Counted from the stretch's first letter, positions 1 to 11,203 are shown. The stretch is DNA of 64,000 bases from JAYFNU01 sp034933305 (GCA_034933305.1 JAYFNU010000014.1:8122-72121), one strand, 5' to 3'. The notes: a model not told the origin generated them from the sequence alone. Numbers and translations: made by a program.

Positions 1-62
1 GCGCTCTTGGCCGGAAGCCATGTGCGCGCACCTCCGTGAACGTTCCGCCTGCGGCCGCCGCC

Positions 63-473
63 TCAGATCAGGATCCCGCCGCAGTGATCGAGCTCGTGCT
101 GGATGATCTGGGCGGGAAAGCCGGCGAAGGTCGCGATCCGCGTCCGGAAATCCCGGTCCTGGTATTTCACCCGGACGAACCGCCAGCGCCTGGCCCTGCG
201 GGTGCCGGCGAGGGACAAGCAGCCCTCCTGCGCCTCGTAGGGGCCGGACTTTTCGAGGATCTGCGGGTTGAACATCAGCATGTATTCCCCGCCGTTGTCG
301 ATCGCGATGATGCGCCGGGCGACGCCGATCATGTTCGCCGCCATGCCCACGCAGCCGTCGCTGTGCGCGGCGAGCGTCTCCAGCAGATCGTCCGCCGCGC
401 CGATGTCCTCCGGCGTCGCCGCAGCGCAGGGCTGCGAAAGAAATATGACGTCCCGCACGATTTCACGGACCAT
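63..473 (-). CDS. def: Peptide deformylase (short form)
   Basis: This 136-residue protein should remove the formyl group from the N-terminal methionine of new proteins. The metal-site motifs of the family are visible: EGCLSL with the Cys ligand and HELDH near the C-terminus with two His ligands and the catalytic Glu. The first family motif, usually GxGLAAPQ, reads VGMAANMIG, so its Pro and Gln are absent. The protein is shorter than classic deformylases of about 150-190 residues. The ATG start has GGAGG six bases upstream. It is divergent from the GNAT gene that follows. The alternative is a deformylase-like paralogue with altered substrate choice; the family is clear. Confidence 0.88.
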   Translation of the reverse strand: MVREIVRDVIFLSQPCAAATPEDIGAADDLLETLAAHSDGCVGMAANMIGVARRIIAIDNGGEYMLMFNPQILEKSGPYEAQEGCLSLAGTRRARRWRFVRVKYQDRDFRTRIATFAGFPAQIIQHELDHCGGILI

Positions 474-725
474 GACAAGCCTCCGGAATCCTTTTCTTTA
501 TCATACCATGCTTTCCCGCCCGCGGACAGCATCTTTTCCCTTGCAAACGCCTGCGTTTCGCCCTATACTGGATCCATGACAAAGCCGCAGGCTTTCTCAA
601 ATTCATCACAGGGAGTACCGCTGTTTGAAGAACAACACCTCGGAGCGCGTCGGCTGACCGGGAGGTTTGCCGCGACCGCTCAAACCTCCCGAAATCGGCA
701 TTCAAAAAATTTCAGGAGGAACACC

Positions 726-1349
726 ATGAAAGACGATCTTATCCTTCGCATCGAGACCCCGGCCGACTGCGCCGCCACGGAAAATCTGACGCGCGAGGCA
801 TTCTGGAATGTCTACCGCCCGGGCTGCACGGAGCATTATGTCCTGCACAGCTTCCGCGGCAAGGCGGACTTCGTTCCGGAGCTCAGCCTGGTCATGGAGC
901 TGGGCGGAACGCTCATCGGCCACATCATGTACGTCCGGTCGCAGATCCGGTCCGACAGCGGGGCGGCCGTCCCCGTCATGACCTTCGGCCCCCTCAGCAT
1001 CGCCCCGGCATACCAGCGGCAGGGGTACGGGACCATTTTACTGCGCGAATCCATGCGCAGGGCGGCGCTGCTCGGCGCGGGCGCTCTCGCCATCGAGGGC
1101 GCCATCGGCTTCTACGGCAAGTCCGGCTTCACCGTGGCCAGCGCCCGGGGCATCCATTATGCCGCCGAGCCACGGGACGCCGAGGTGCCGTATTTCCTGC
1201 TCTGCGAGCTGAAGCCCGGTTTCCTCGACGGCATCACCGGCACCTACCAGGACCCGGCGGGATACTTTGTGGACGAAGCGGAAGCGGAGCGCTTTGACGC
1301 GCAGTTTCCGCCGAAGGAAAAGCAAAGGCTGCCCGGCCAGCTGTGCTGA
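726..1349 (+). CDS. GNAT family N-acetyltransferase
   Basis: A 207-residue acyl-CoA-dependent acetyltransferase of the GNAT fold, nearest in layout to the YhbS-type small-molecule or protein acetyltransferases. The acetyl-CoA pyrophosphate loop is seen as APAYQRQGYGTILLRE at about residues 100-115, preceded by the beta strand MTFGPLSIA and followed by a helix and FYGKSGF. The substrate cannot be told from sequence. The open frame extends far upstream, but AGGAGG lies just before this ATG and the upstream codons look non-coding. A strong hairpin terminator follows. Confidence 0.85.
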   Translation: MKDDLILRIETPADCAATENLTREAFWNVYRPGCTEHYVLHSFRGKADFVPELSLVMELGGTLIGHIMYVRSQIRSDSGAAVPVMTFGPLSIAPAYQRQGYGTILLRESMRRAALLGAGALAIEGAIGFYGKSGFTVASARGIHYAAEPRDAEVPYFLLCELKPGFLDGITGTYQDPAGYFVDEAEAERFDAQFPPKEKQRLPGQLC

Positions 1350-1382
1350 CCCGCCGGCAGCTGATCCAGCCCGCATGCAAAG

Positions 1383-1418
1383 GCACGGGAGCGGAGTTCA
1401 CTCCGCTCCCGTGCTTTT
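1383..1418. terminator. Rho-independent terminator after GNAT gene
   Basis: A 15-bp perfect inverted repeat (1383-1397 with 1400-1414) is followed by a T run on the plus strand. It ends the acetyltransferase transcript and, being symmetric, could also stop the convergent trpS transcript. Confidence 0.85.
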
Positions 1419-1490
1419 TGTCTGCCGCGGGATCCTGCGGCTTCGGCCCGCGCGGATGAACGCCGCGCGCATCCCGCCGCATTTTTGCCC

Positions 1491-2606
1491 CTATATCCCC
1501 TTTTGCGCTTTAAGCAGCTTCTCCCATTCGGAGACGATGGACCGGTCCTCGAAGTAATTCAGCTGCATCGCTTTTTGCACCCGGCGAAGGGTCGCATCGG
1601 TCACCGCTCTTCCTTTTGCCGTGCCGGCGGCGATAATGTCGTAGATGGAATCGATATCCGCTTCCCATCCGGCCCTGGCGGTGCGGATCGGGGCGAGAAG
1701 CTCTTCGAGGACCTGGATCAGAAATTTCTTGCAGGTCCCGTCGCCGAGGCCTCCCCTGCGGTAATGCTCCTTCATTTCCCCGAGATTCGCGTATTCGGGC
1801 AGATATTTTTTGAAATGCTCGTCGGTGCAGAACGCGTCCAGATAGGTGAACACTACGTTCCCCTCTGTATGTCCCGGATCGCCGATGCTCAGATGGGCGG
1901 GATCGGTGAACATCTTGCCGTTGATCTGTTGCCTGACCGTTTTCGCCGAATCGGAAAGATAAATGCAATTCCCCAGCGACTTGCTCATTTTTGCTTTTCC
2001 GTCCACGCCGGGCAAACGCCTCTGCGTTTCATTCTCGGGGATGATGGCCTTCGGCAGCACGAGCGTGTCGCCGTAGATCCTGTTGAACTTCTCGACGATT
2101 TCGCGCGTCTGCTCCAGCATAGGGAGCTGGTCTTCCCCGACCGGAACGATGTTTGCGGCGAACGCCGTTATATCGGCCGCCTGGGACACGGGATATGCGA
2201 AGAACCCCGCCGGCAGGCCTTCATCGGCGAACCCGCGCATCTGGATCTCCGCCTTCACGGTCGGATTGCGCGAGAGTCGGGCGGTCGTCACAAGATTCAT
2301 ATAGTAAAAGGTGAGCGCGTGCAGTGCCGGGAGCGAGGATTGGACGCAAAACGTCACCTTGTTCGGGTCAAGTCCCACGGAAAGATAATCCAGCACGACC
2401 TGGACGATGTTCTCTCTGATTTTGCGGGGGTTGTCGGCATTGTCCGTCAGCGCCTGGTCATCGGCGATCAATATATAGATGTCATCGAACTTTCCCGAGT
2501 TCTGCATCGCCACCCTGTGTTTCAGCGACCCGACGTAGTGCCCCAAATGCAGTCTTCCCGTCGGGCGGTCGCCGGTCAAAATGATCTGCTTTTCCGTTTC
2601 ATCCAT
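1491..2606 (-). CDS. trpS: Tryptophan--tRNA ligase
   Basis: This class Ic aminoacyl-tRNA synthetase charges tRNA-Trp. The HIGH-type motif is HLGH at residues 20-23 within GRLHLGHYVGSL, and the second signature is KMSKSLGN at about residue 215, both intact. At 371 residues it is longer than the usual 330-340. The ATG start has only a weak AGG upstream, and I saw no T-box consensus before it, so tRNA-dependent leader control is not supported. It converges on the GNAT gene and lies 70 bp downstream of a decayed reading frame. Confidence 0.95.
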   Translation of the reverse strand: MDETEKQIILTGDRPTGRLHLGHYVGSLKHRVAMQNSGKFDDIYILIADDQALTDNADNPRKIRENIVQVVLDYLSVGLDPNKVTFCVQSSLPALHALTFYYMNLVTTARLSRNPTVKAEIQMRGFADEGLPAGFFAYPVSQAADITAFAANIVPVGEDQLPMLEQTREIVEKFNRIYGDTLVLPKAIIPENETQRRLPGVDGKAKMSKSLGNCIYLSDSAKTVRQQINGKMFTDPAHLSIGDPGHTEGNVVFTYLDAFCTDEHFKKYLPEYANLGEMKEHYRRGGLGDGTCKKFLIQVLEELLAPIRTARAGWEADIDSIYDIIAAGTAKGRAVTDATLRRVQKAMQLNYFEDRSIVSEWEKLLKAQKGI

Positions 2607-2676
2607 GTCTCTTTACCTGGTTTCACAAAGTTTGATTGATCTGTCTGCCCATGGGATTGCTCCGCCTCGCAAAAAT

Positions 2677-3021
2677 TCAGTCTGTCTGCTTCCGTTTTTC
2701 GCCCGCCGGGCCGGGATTCGTCTGTTTCGCTTTTGACGCTTTCTTGTTCATCTTCAGTGCAATGCCCTTTTCTTCTGCCGCAGCTTCGAAGCACCTGACG
2801 GCAACCGAGGATCTTTCCCCGGCCGTCATCTCCGGGGAAATCCGTTCCTCTGTCTGCTGCACCGCGTTCTCGCTGTCCGACACATCGAGCAGGTTGACGG
2901 CGAGGCAGAAGAATGCTTTTCTGCGCCCGTCGTTGTAATTGTCAAGAAGGTATTCGAGTATCTGTGATTTCCGCTCGAGCTGCACATGGTATGCGGTCCA
3001 TAAGATATTACTTTTTTTAAG
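2677..3021 (-). pseudogene. Remnant of an unidentified small protein
   Basis: A stretch of 114 codons has protein-like composition (for example AYHVQLERKSQILEYLL and DGRRKAFFCLAVNLL, then a Lys-rich tail) but no credible start codon or ribosome-binding site. The in-frame codons farther upstream look random and include a hairpin. A run of seven T's at about 3012 could mark a frameshift. I do not recognise the family. The Lys-rich tail and its position between trpS and an AT-rich orphan gene suggest the decayed end of a mobile-element gene, but this is inference. Confidence 0.45.
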
Positions 3022-3352
3022 TGTACAGCATATTTCCCGGTTTGTCGACCGCGTCGGGAGGTCGCTCGCTTGCCCGGCAAGATATTTCCCGGAATGCGCG
3101 GCAGCCCTGATCCGGGTGGAAATCCGGCGGAGTGCCGCCGTGCGCCGGGCAGTGCCGGCTCCGAGAAACAAACAAAGGCACCAAAGCGGAGTCGTCACTC
3201 CATTTTCGTGCCTTTCGTCTTTGTAGGCTTTTGAGTTTTCGGATTTGCGCGTCACCGGGTTCAGCGCGCCCAAGCGGTGCGCCCATTTAAATCGCGTTGC
3301 CGCTGCTTCTGTACGGTAATTAAATATTTGATACATTTATGGCATTGCTGTT
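3022..3352. other. Gene-free stretch between remnant and AT-rich gene
   Basis: About 330 bases with no supported gene. The only structure seen is the imperfect hairpin listed separately as a terminator candidate. It may be debris left by acquisition of the neighbouring AT-rich gene. Confidence 0.5.
3174..3215 (-). terminator. Imperfect hairpin, likely terminator of the AT-rich gene
   Basis: The arms AAAGGCAC (3174-3181) and GTGCCTTT (3208-3215) pair, with an inner GGAGT/ACTCC pair and small internal loops. On the minus strand a T-rich tract (TTTGTTTGTTT) follows, as expected for transcripts ending downstream of the gene that stops at 3353. Confidence 0.5.
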
Positions 3353-4351
3353 CTAATTGGTTTGTGTCAATGTAGCTACAGGAGCAATAATTGCGTTATT
3401 AAATATATGATCACCGTCTATAATAACATCAGCACTGATTTCTTTTTCCGTTGAAACTGTCAAATCTGCTTGTGACAACGGCTCCAATGCTTCTATTACA
3501 TCAACTGCAGGGAAATCTCTACGTGTTACTAATTCTTTAACCGCTTGTCTGTCAACTGGCATAGGTAAAGATACTTCTTTTGGCAACTGAGCATCAGCAG
3601 CAATAAATTGTTGAACTATTCCCCATGATGTATAGAACAACTCCATGAAAGAACCGTCATATGGTATAGGGCATACCACTAAATTTTTTCTATCATCAAC
3701 ATATACTTTATCAGATTTTCCTTGTGATGCAGGGACAATTCCAATTCTTAAACCTCTTGCCCCCTCAAGTTGAGTCGGATTAATTTTGAGTGTTGTGCCA
3801 AGCCAACGGTCACTATCTTTTGCACCGAAAAACAAGTCTGCTTTCCACAGGCCAGATATTGAGTAAGGCAGGGCATTTCGCGTCTCGGGACGGTTAAATG
3901 CAGCAGAAAGCATATTAAGATAGTTCTTCAGCTTCGGAGGCTGTGCCTGTGCTCCTGTTAATAGTCGAGACTCGGAGGTGAGAATATGACTCGCGGTATC
4001 AATAACTTGTACCTTACCGTTTTTTTCCAATCCAAACAAAATTGACTTATAATCATTTCCTTGCAATTTGCATCGTTTTGCAGCGTCCGACAATCTTTCT
4101 AAGACGATTGAATCATTTCTTCTTACAGCATCATGGATAGCCCATTCAAAACAAAATCCAATGTCACCAGCGCCTGGACGATATGCACGAGAAAGCATTT
4201 TGAGTTTTATGTTTTCAACTCCACCGAATTCCGCCATAACATCGGCTTTTATTCCTGTAAGCAAACTTGATAGTATTGGCCGAATAAGGGCGATACGTGC
4301 AAGAACTTCACTTTGAATTGGTGCATTCTGGTTTTCTGTCAGTAGTTTCAT
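3353..4351 (-). CDS. AT-rich orphan protein of unknown function
   Basis: A 332-residue protein I do not recognise. It has no signal peptide or membrane segment and should be cytosolic. The gene is clearly poorer in GC than everything around it (about 40% by eye) and uses A/T-ending codons, which points to horizontal acquisition. Its start is well set: GAGGAG lies just before the ATG and a TATAAT box lies farther upstream. Mid-protein, KADLFFG followed 10 residues later by TTLKIN resembles the D...(x)xK active-site spacing of PD-(D/E)XK nucleases, but the acidic residue before the Lys is Thr, so this is only a hint. It sits alone downstream of tRNA-Pro, a usual insertion site. A defence-type nuclease or a mobile-element cargo protein are possible, unproven roles. 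Confidence 0.75.
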   Translation of the reverse strand: MKLLTENQNAPIQSEVLARIALIRPILSSLLTGIKADVMAEFGGVENIKLKMLSRAYRPGAGDIGFCFEWAIHDAVRRNDSIVLERLSDAAKRCKLQGNDYKSILFGLEKNGKVQVIDTASHILTSESRLLTGAQAQPPKLKNYLNMLSAAFNRPETRNALPYSISGLWKADLFFGAKDSDRWLGTTLKINPTQLEGARGLRIGIVPASQGKSDKVYVDDRKNLVVCPIPYDGSFMELFYTSWGIVQQFIAADAQLPKEVSLPMPVDRQAVKELVTRRDFPAVDVIEALEPLSQADLTVSTEKEISADVIIDGDHIFNNAIIAPVATLTQTN

Positions 4352-4633
4352 AACTTCTCCTCTTTATTATAAGATTTGCATGTTAGTAGAAATTGTTTCA
4401 TTATCAAACTTCATAGTATTGCTATGCCACACATTTCCGCCATTTACTGCAAAAGCAAGTCTAGTACATTAAATCTCTTTTTCAGTATAATGCCAACTCT
4501 ATCCATTTTCAACAGAGTGTCGAAACCTGCAGGCAAGCGCAGATCCCGCGCCGCAAGAATCAACGAAACAGGCCGTTCCGGGCGCCGCAAAAAGCCGTTC
4601 AGCCCACGTCCGAAATTTGAACTTTTCACAAAG
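4352..4633. other. AT-rich leader region upstream of the orphan gene
   Basis: No gene is supported. On the minus strand the segment next to the orphan gene carries a TATAAT box about 15 bases before the ribosome-binding site, and a small hairpin (CATAG/CTATG, about 4412-4426). The low GC content ends near the tRNA-Pro terminator, marking the edge of the acquired segment. Confidence 0.5.
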
Positions 4634-4670
4634 AAAAATCCTCTGCAATCGACGATTCCAGAGGATTTTT
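4634..4670 (-). terminator. Terminator of tRNA-Pro
   Basis: The arms AAAAATCCTCT and AGAGGATTTTT form a near-perfect inverted repeat immediately 3' of the tRNA on the minus strand and end in a T run. Confidence 0.85.
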
Positions 4671-4745
4671 GGTCCGAGTGACAGGATTCGAACCTGCGGC
4701 CTGATGGTCCCAAACCACCCGCGCTACCAACTGCGCTACACCCGG
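4670..4745 (-). tRNA. tRNA-Pro (anticodon TGG)
   Basis: On the minus strand the acceptor stem CCGGGTG/CACTCGG, the D arm, the anticodon loop TTTGGGA with anticodon TGG, and the T arm GGTTCGAATCC are all present. The 3' CCA is encoded (4670-4672). The AT-rich gene segment begins directly downstream. Confidence 0.95.
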
Positions 4746-5066
4746 TTATTCACTTTTTGTTTTCTGAAAATTTCTCTGTCTGCGGTCATTCCCGTGGTCA
4801 AGGGCGCTCTCGCGGCGCGTTTCCGGCGGCGGTAGAAGCCCGCAAACGGCGGCGCCGCGGGGCTTCCCCGCATCGCCGCGGGACGCGGCCCGGATGCGGG
4901 CGCTGCGCTCCCGGGCACCCGCGCTGCCGGCTGCGCCGTCCCCGGATATCCGGTTTTTTTATTTTAGCACAAACGCACCGCAAAGCAAAGAGCACCGCCG
5001 CCGGGGCCGTTTCCGCCCGGCGGCGTTTTTGCGCCGATCCCCGATCGCCGAAAAAGCGGCGCGGCG
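4746..5066. other. Gene-free stretch between tRNA-Pro and the UPF0316 gene
   Basis: About 320 bases. Short open frames here have no ribosome-binding site and skewed Arg/Pro/Ala content, so none is called. The region holds one GC-rich hairpin near 5000. A TTGACC box at about 4797-4802 on the minus strand could be the -35 of tRNA-Pro, but no good -10 follows. Confidence 0.5.
4996..5030. terminator. GC-rich hairpin with T run
   Basis: A 10-bp stem (4996-5005 with 5016-5025) is followed by TTTTT on the plus strand. The only gene close enough to use it ends at 5067 on the other strand, where the U tract is weak, so its role is uncertain. Confidence 0.45.
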
Positions 5067-5597
5067 TCAGTGCCGCTTCAGGTAGCCCCCCTCGAGGGAG
5101 CGCAGATCGTTGACGGAGATGACGGCTTCCGGGCATTTTTCAAAGATCAGTCTGCGCGCGGCCGGGATGCTGCGGCGCTTGAGCTGCACGAGCAGCACGC
5201 CGCGCTTCGCCGCCCCGACGCTGTGGCCTTCGAGGATGGTCACGCCGTAGCCCTGCTCGCGCAGCGCGCAGCCGAGCTGCTCCGCCCGCTGGTCGTCGAG
5301 CACCACCTGCATGGACGTGAGGCCGACCGCCAGCCATTCGTCGATGAGCGTTCCCACATAGACGCCGGCGGCGAAGCCGAGGCAATAGATCACGCCCTTC
5401 ATCGGGTCGCTGTAGATGTCGTTGATGACGTTGCTCACGAGGATGAGCCAGATGGTGATGCTGATGAGACCGCACGCCGTCCCGAGCAGCTTCTTACCCT
5501 TGCCGACGAAGACGATCTTGAGCGTGTCGAAAGACACCTCGACCACCTTGCCCAGAAAAATGATGACGTAAACCCAGACGCCCGTGATTCCCCACAT
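5067..5597 (-). CDS. UPF0316 / DUF2179 membrane protein (YebE-like)
   Basis: A 176-residue protein with three predicted membrane helices in the first 90 residues (WVYVIIFLGKVV, GLISITIWLILV, GVIYCLGFAAGVYVG) and a soluble C-terminal domain of about 80 residues matching the DUF2179 type, which contains QGYGVTILEGHS. This arrangement is that of the UPF0316 family (B. subtilis YebE), whose role is not established; DUF2179 domains have been proposed to bind ligands. The ATG start has GAGG somewhat far upstream. It is a single-gene unit. Confidence 0.8.
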   Translation of the reverse strand: MWGITGVWVYVIIFLGKVVEVSFDTLKIVFVGKGKKLLGTACGLISITIWLILVSNVINDIYSDPMKGVIYCLGFAAGVYVGTLIDEWLAVGLTSMQVVLDDQRAEQLGCALREQGYGVTILEGHSVGAAKRGVLLVQLKRRSIPAARRLIFEKCPEAVISVNDLRSLEGGYLKRH

Positions 5598-5713
5598 ATA
5601 TAATTTTACCTCAATTCAGCTTTCCGCCCGCGGCGATCCGCCGCGGACAAACAACGCAATTATAGCACGCCGCCGATGGCAGGTAAACCTGTATTTTTCG
5701 GGCCGGCGCGCGC

Positions 5714-5743
5714 AAAAAAGCAGGGGCGCTCTCGCGCCCCTGC
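5714..5743 (-). terminator. Terminator of the DUF4349 lipoprotein gene
   Basis: A 10-bp stem of GCAGGGGCGC with its complement around a GAGA tetraloop is followed by TTTTTT on the minus strand, 11 bases after the stop codon. Confidence 0.9.
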
Positions 5744-5754
5744 GGTATGGCGGA

Positions 5755-6768
5755 TCAGTCCTTGCCGTGCTTCGCGAAAGGCGACGTTTTCGCCGGAACG
5801 TCCGCGTCCTGCGCCGGCGGAACGGCCGGCCCCGCGGATGCGCCCGCCGCAGCGCGCGCCGCCTTCTTCGCCTTTGCCGTGCGGATGATCTTCCGCGCAA
5901 GCAGGAAAACGAGGAAGAAAACGACGAGATACGGGATCGCGTAAATGATCGCGATGACGGCGCCGCGCAGGAAGTTGACGATGGAGCGGCCCGAGCCCTT
6001 GAGGGCCTCGACGAGCTCCTCGCCGAAGGTCGTCGTATGAACGGTGATGGTCGTGACTTCCGACAGGTTGATGTAGACGGTGCAGTAGGACACGAGGTCG
6101 TCGTAGGTCTTGAGCGTCGCCGTGTAGCTCTCGATCTGATAGATGACGTCGGTCAGCTTGTCGCGGATGAGGATGATGTCGTCCACGGACTGCGCCTTGT
6201 CGAGCAGCTCGAGCAGCTGGGTCTTCTGCGCTTCGAGAGAATCAAGGCGCGCCTGCGTGTCGATATAGCTGGAGGTGATGTCCTCGCTCGTGTCGTCCTG
6301 CTGCGTGACGTTGCCGAAATCGGGGCCCTTCGACAGGAAATCCTGGTACTTGTCGGCGGGGATCTTGAGCGTCAGGCTCGCGCTGCGGGAATTGTAATAC
6401 CCGTTCTGCGAGGTATAGCCGCCCGAAACGCTCTTGGAGGCGACATAACCGCCGGCCTCCTTGACCGCCGCGAGGATGGCGTTGTAGCTGTCCTCGAATT
6501 CTTTCGTCTCGATCGACATGTTCGTCGTGTAGACGATCTTTTGCCCGTAGGCGGCCTGCTTTGCGGCGTCGGCGGTCCCGCCGGCGGAAGCTGCGTTCTG
6601 CGGCGCGAGATCCTGCACCGACTCGGCCGCCGTGTTGACGTTGGCGCCGGCGTCGCTGTCGGCATAATAGGAAGAATCGTATGCCGCTTCGGTCTTTGCG
6701 GCGCTGCATGCGCACAGCATGGCGGCGATGAGCAGCAGGCTGAGGATCGCGATCAGTTTCTTGTTCAT
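5755..6768 (-). CDS. DUF4349 domain lipoprotein
   Basis: A 337-residue exported protein. An N-terminal signal ends in a lipobox, MLCAC, at about residues 17-21, so it should be lipid-anchored. Residues about 85-290 fit DUF4349, with a long helical hairpin (DSLEAQKTQLLELLDKAQ and DKLTDVIYQIESY). A membrane helix follows (IIYAIPYLVVFFLVFLLA), then a basic Ala/Lys-rich tail. The family often sits in the envelope next to anti-sigma-like factors, but no such partner is seen here. The ATG was chosen because GGGAGGAG lies seven bases upstream; codons farther upstream are non-coding. Confidence 0.85.
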   Translation of the reverse strand: MNKKLIAILSLLLIAAMLCACSAAKTEAAYDSSYYADSDAGANVNTAAESVQDLAPQNAASAGGTADAAKQAAYGQKIVYTTNMSIETKEFEDSYNAILAAVKEAGGYVASKSVSGGYTSQNGYYNSRSASLTLKIPADKYQDFLSKGPDFGNVTQQDDTSEDITSSYIDTQARLDSLEAQKTQLLELLDKAQSVDDIILIRDKLTDVIYQIESYTATLKTYDDLVSYCTVYINLSEVTTITVHTTTFGEELVEALKGSGRSIVNFLRGAVIAIIYAIPYLVVFFLVFLLARKIIRTAKAKKAARAAAGASAGPAVPPAQDADVPAKTSPFAKHGKD

Positions 6769-6865
6769 TGTTCCACTCCTCCCTTTGTACCGTTTGTGGC
6801 GTGAAGCGGGCGTTCTGTTGCATGGATCCGGCAACTGCAATCTTTCCGTAACGACTGTTTTGCTT

Positions 6866-6894
6866 ATTTTACCGCAGAACGGGCGGCGAAGCAA
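6866..6894 (-). promoter_or_regulatory. Sigma-A-like promoter of the DUF4349 gene
   Basis: On the minus strand TTGCTT (6889-6894) and TAAAAT (6866-6871) are 17 bp apart, about 100 bases before the start codon. Confidence 0.55.
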
Positions 6895-6921
6895 CAGCCG
6901 CCGGAAGGCGCGCATTTTCTA

Positions 6922-6950
6922 TTGACATCGCCGCGCAAATAGGTTAAAAT
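6922..6950 (+). promoter_or_regulatory. Consensus promoter of the tRNA-Thr/tRNA-Tyr unit
   Basis: TTGACA (6922-6927) and TAAAAT (6945-6950) are separated by exactly 17 bp and lie about 90 bases before tRNA-Thr. It is back to back with the promoter of the lipoprotein gene. Confidence 0.8.
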
Positions 6951-7037
6951 AATCAAGCGCCTTATGGGAAAACGCCGTTTTCGACCCCGTAAGCGGGGCT
7001 TTGCGGGCCGCGTGTCCGCCTTGCCGGCGCGCAAACT

Positions 7038-7113
7038 GCTGGTGTAGCTCAGCCGGTAGAGCAGCTGATTTGTAATCAGCAGGTCGGGGGTTCGAATCCG
7101 TCCACCAGCTCCA
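7038..7113 (+). tRNA. tRNA-Thr (anticodon TGT)
   Basis: Acceptor stem GCTGGTG/CACCAGC, D arm AGCTCAGCCGGTAGAGC, anticodon arm CTGATTTGTAATCAG with anticodon TGT, T arm GGGGGTTCGAATCC, and an encoded CCA end at 7111-7113. It heads a two-tRNA unit. Confidence 0.96.
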
Positions 7114-7139
7114 CTGACGGCTCCCGCACAACTGCATAT

Positions 7140-7224
7140 GGGAGAGTTCCCGAGTGGCCAAAGGGGACAGACTGTAAATCTGCTGGCAATGCCTTCGATG
7201 GTTCGAATCCATCCTCTCCCACCA
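7140..7224 (+). tRNA. tRNA-Tyr (anticodon GTA)
   Basis: An 85-base class II tRNA with acceptor GGGAGAG/CTCTCCC, anticodon loop CTGTAAA (GTA), a long variable arm, T arm TGGTTCGAATCCA and encoded ACCA end. It lies 26 bases after tRNA-Thr, probably on the same transcript. Confidence 0.96.
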
Positions 7225-7231
7225 AACAAAG

Positions 7232-7280
7232 ACACTGTCGGTTTCCGCGCCTCAAGGGCCCGGACGCCGATGGTGTTTTT
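7232..7280 (+). terminator. Terminator of the tRNA unit
   Basis: ACACTGTCGG (7232-7241) pairs over 10 bp, two of them G-U, with CCGATGGTGT (7267-7276) and is followed by a T run. The loop is long, about 25 bases. Confidence 0.6.
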
Positions 7281-7589
7281 GCTTTTGCGCTTCATTTCGG
7301 GCGGGCCCGGCCGCCTTCCCTTTTACCCGCGGGCCGGGCGGGAATGGCGATACAAGCGGAAAAAGCGGCGCTGCCCGAACGCTCCCGCCGGATTTTACAC
7401 GGCAGCAGGCGCCTGTGCGCGTCCGCATGTACCGCTCTCCCTTGTGGGCGCCTTCCCCGATACGTCGCCTGATCCTGCAGGGCCTGTCTGCTTTTGAGAA
7501 TGAGCGGCCGGGCCCTGCATTTTTATTGCCCGGATTTTTTTGCTCCGGCTGCAAAACGGCCGCGCGGCGGCCCGCCATCCCCGGGATCC
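7281..7589. other. Gene-free stretch between tRNA-Tyr and the hybrid kinase
   Basis: About 310 bases with no supported gene. Near 7555-7575 the GC-rich self-complementary sequence GGCCGCGCGGCGGCC may help end the minus-strand kinase transcript. Confidence 0.45.
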
Positions 7590-10460
<2,871 letters not shown>

Positions 10461-10499
10461 AGTATTTCTCTCCGGTTAAATAGCTTAGCAGTATCCTCA

Positions 10500-10955
10500 T
10501 CACAGATCTGTTTGTGCCATCTTATGAACTTCAGGGCAAACAACCCGCAAATTTTCGTTCAGCTGCTCCATGAGCCTTAAGAACTCAGCTTGATCTTTCG
10601 CTGGTGCATCGGCTATGTGCCGAGCGATGCTCTCATCAGCCTTACTTCTCATTTCCTGATATAGCGCTATGCCTTTTTCTGTCAGATAAAGCCCCACAGA
10701 ACCGTTCCGGCCGGGGTAACGCTTTCGCCGCACAAGGCCATTTGATACCAGTTTCTTGATGATACGGCTGAGATATCCTTTGTTTATGTCGATCATCTCC
10801 GTAAATTGAACAGCGCTGATACCGGGGTGTCGTCCGACTGCTTCCAAAATATAAGCCTCTGTAAAAGAGTATTCGCCGGATTCAAATTCCTTGCTGTAAA
10901 TCGCGACCACATGGTAAAAGGTCCGTATCACATTTTTTACCGACTCATAGTCCAT
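10500..10955 (-). CDS. MarR family transcriptional regulator
   Basis: A 151-residue winged-helix regulator. The DNA-binding part is visible as PGISAVQFTEMIDINKGYLS (recognition helix) followed by RIIKKLVSNGLVRRKRYPG and the wing GSVGLYLTEKG, between dimerisation helices at both ends. The frame runs farther upstream, but this ATG is preferred because a promoter lies between it and the upstream codons. An inverted repeat overlaps that promoter, which suggests autoregulation. It probably also controls the hybrid kinase gene 39 bases downstream. The inducer is unknown. Confidence 0.85.
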   Translation of the reverse strand: MDYESVKNVIRTFYHVVAIYSKEFESGEYSFTEAYILEAVGRHPGISAVQFTEMIDINKGYLSRIIKKLVSNGLVRRKRYPGRNGSVGLYLTEKGIALYQEMRSKADESIARHIADAPAKDQAEFLRLMEQLNENLRVVCPEVHKMAQTDL

Positions 10956-10985
10956 TTTCCTGCCTCGATGATCAAACGGAATTAT

Positions 10986-11022
10986 GCAACTACATAGTAC
11001 CTCTTTGAGTTGCCAAAAGCAA
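10986..11022 (-). promoter_or_regulatory. Promoter and inverted repeat upstream of marR
   Basis: On the minus strand TTGCTT (11017-11022) and TACTAT (10994-10999) are 17 bp apart. The inverted repeat GCAACT (10986-10991) / AGTTGC (11008-11013) brackets the -10 and the spacer, a plausible MarR operator. Confidence 0.5.
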
Positions 11023-11203
11023 CATATCTGTGCGGCGGCCTGCCGTCTGTTCCCGCGGCGGCCGAAAGCAGAGAAAAGGCCCGGATGGCCTTCCGCGTTC
11101 CCTCCCCCGCATCGCGCCCTCGCGCCCCGCACCGGCGGCAAGACGGTCAGCCTGTCTTTTCGCCGTCCCCGGCTTTTTCATGTCCCCGCGGGGCGGCGGT
11201 CGT

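Noticed and set aside
2607..2676. Possible T-box leader before trpS
   Set aside because: No T-box consensus (AGGGTGGNACCGCG type) or specifier stem was found on the minus strand upstream of the start.
3240..4670. Duplicate of the tRNA-Pro 3' end as an attachment site
   Set aside because: I looked for a second copy of the T-arm/acceptor sequence on both sides of the AT-rich gene and saw none.
4444..4713. Small open frame over tRNA-Pro
   Set aside because: It is the translated tRNA and its terminator, a common false gene.
6919..7212. Open frames over tRNA-Thr and tRNA-Tyr
   Set aside because: They read the tRNA genes in reverse and have no ribosome-binding site.
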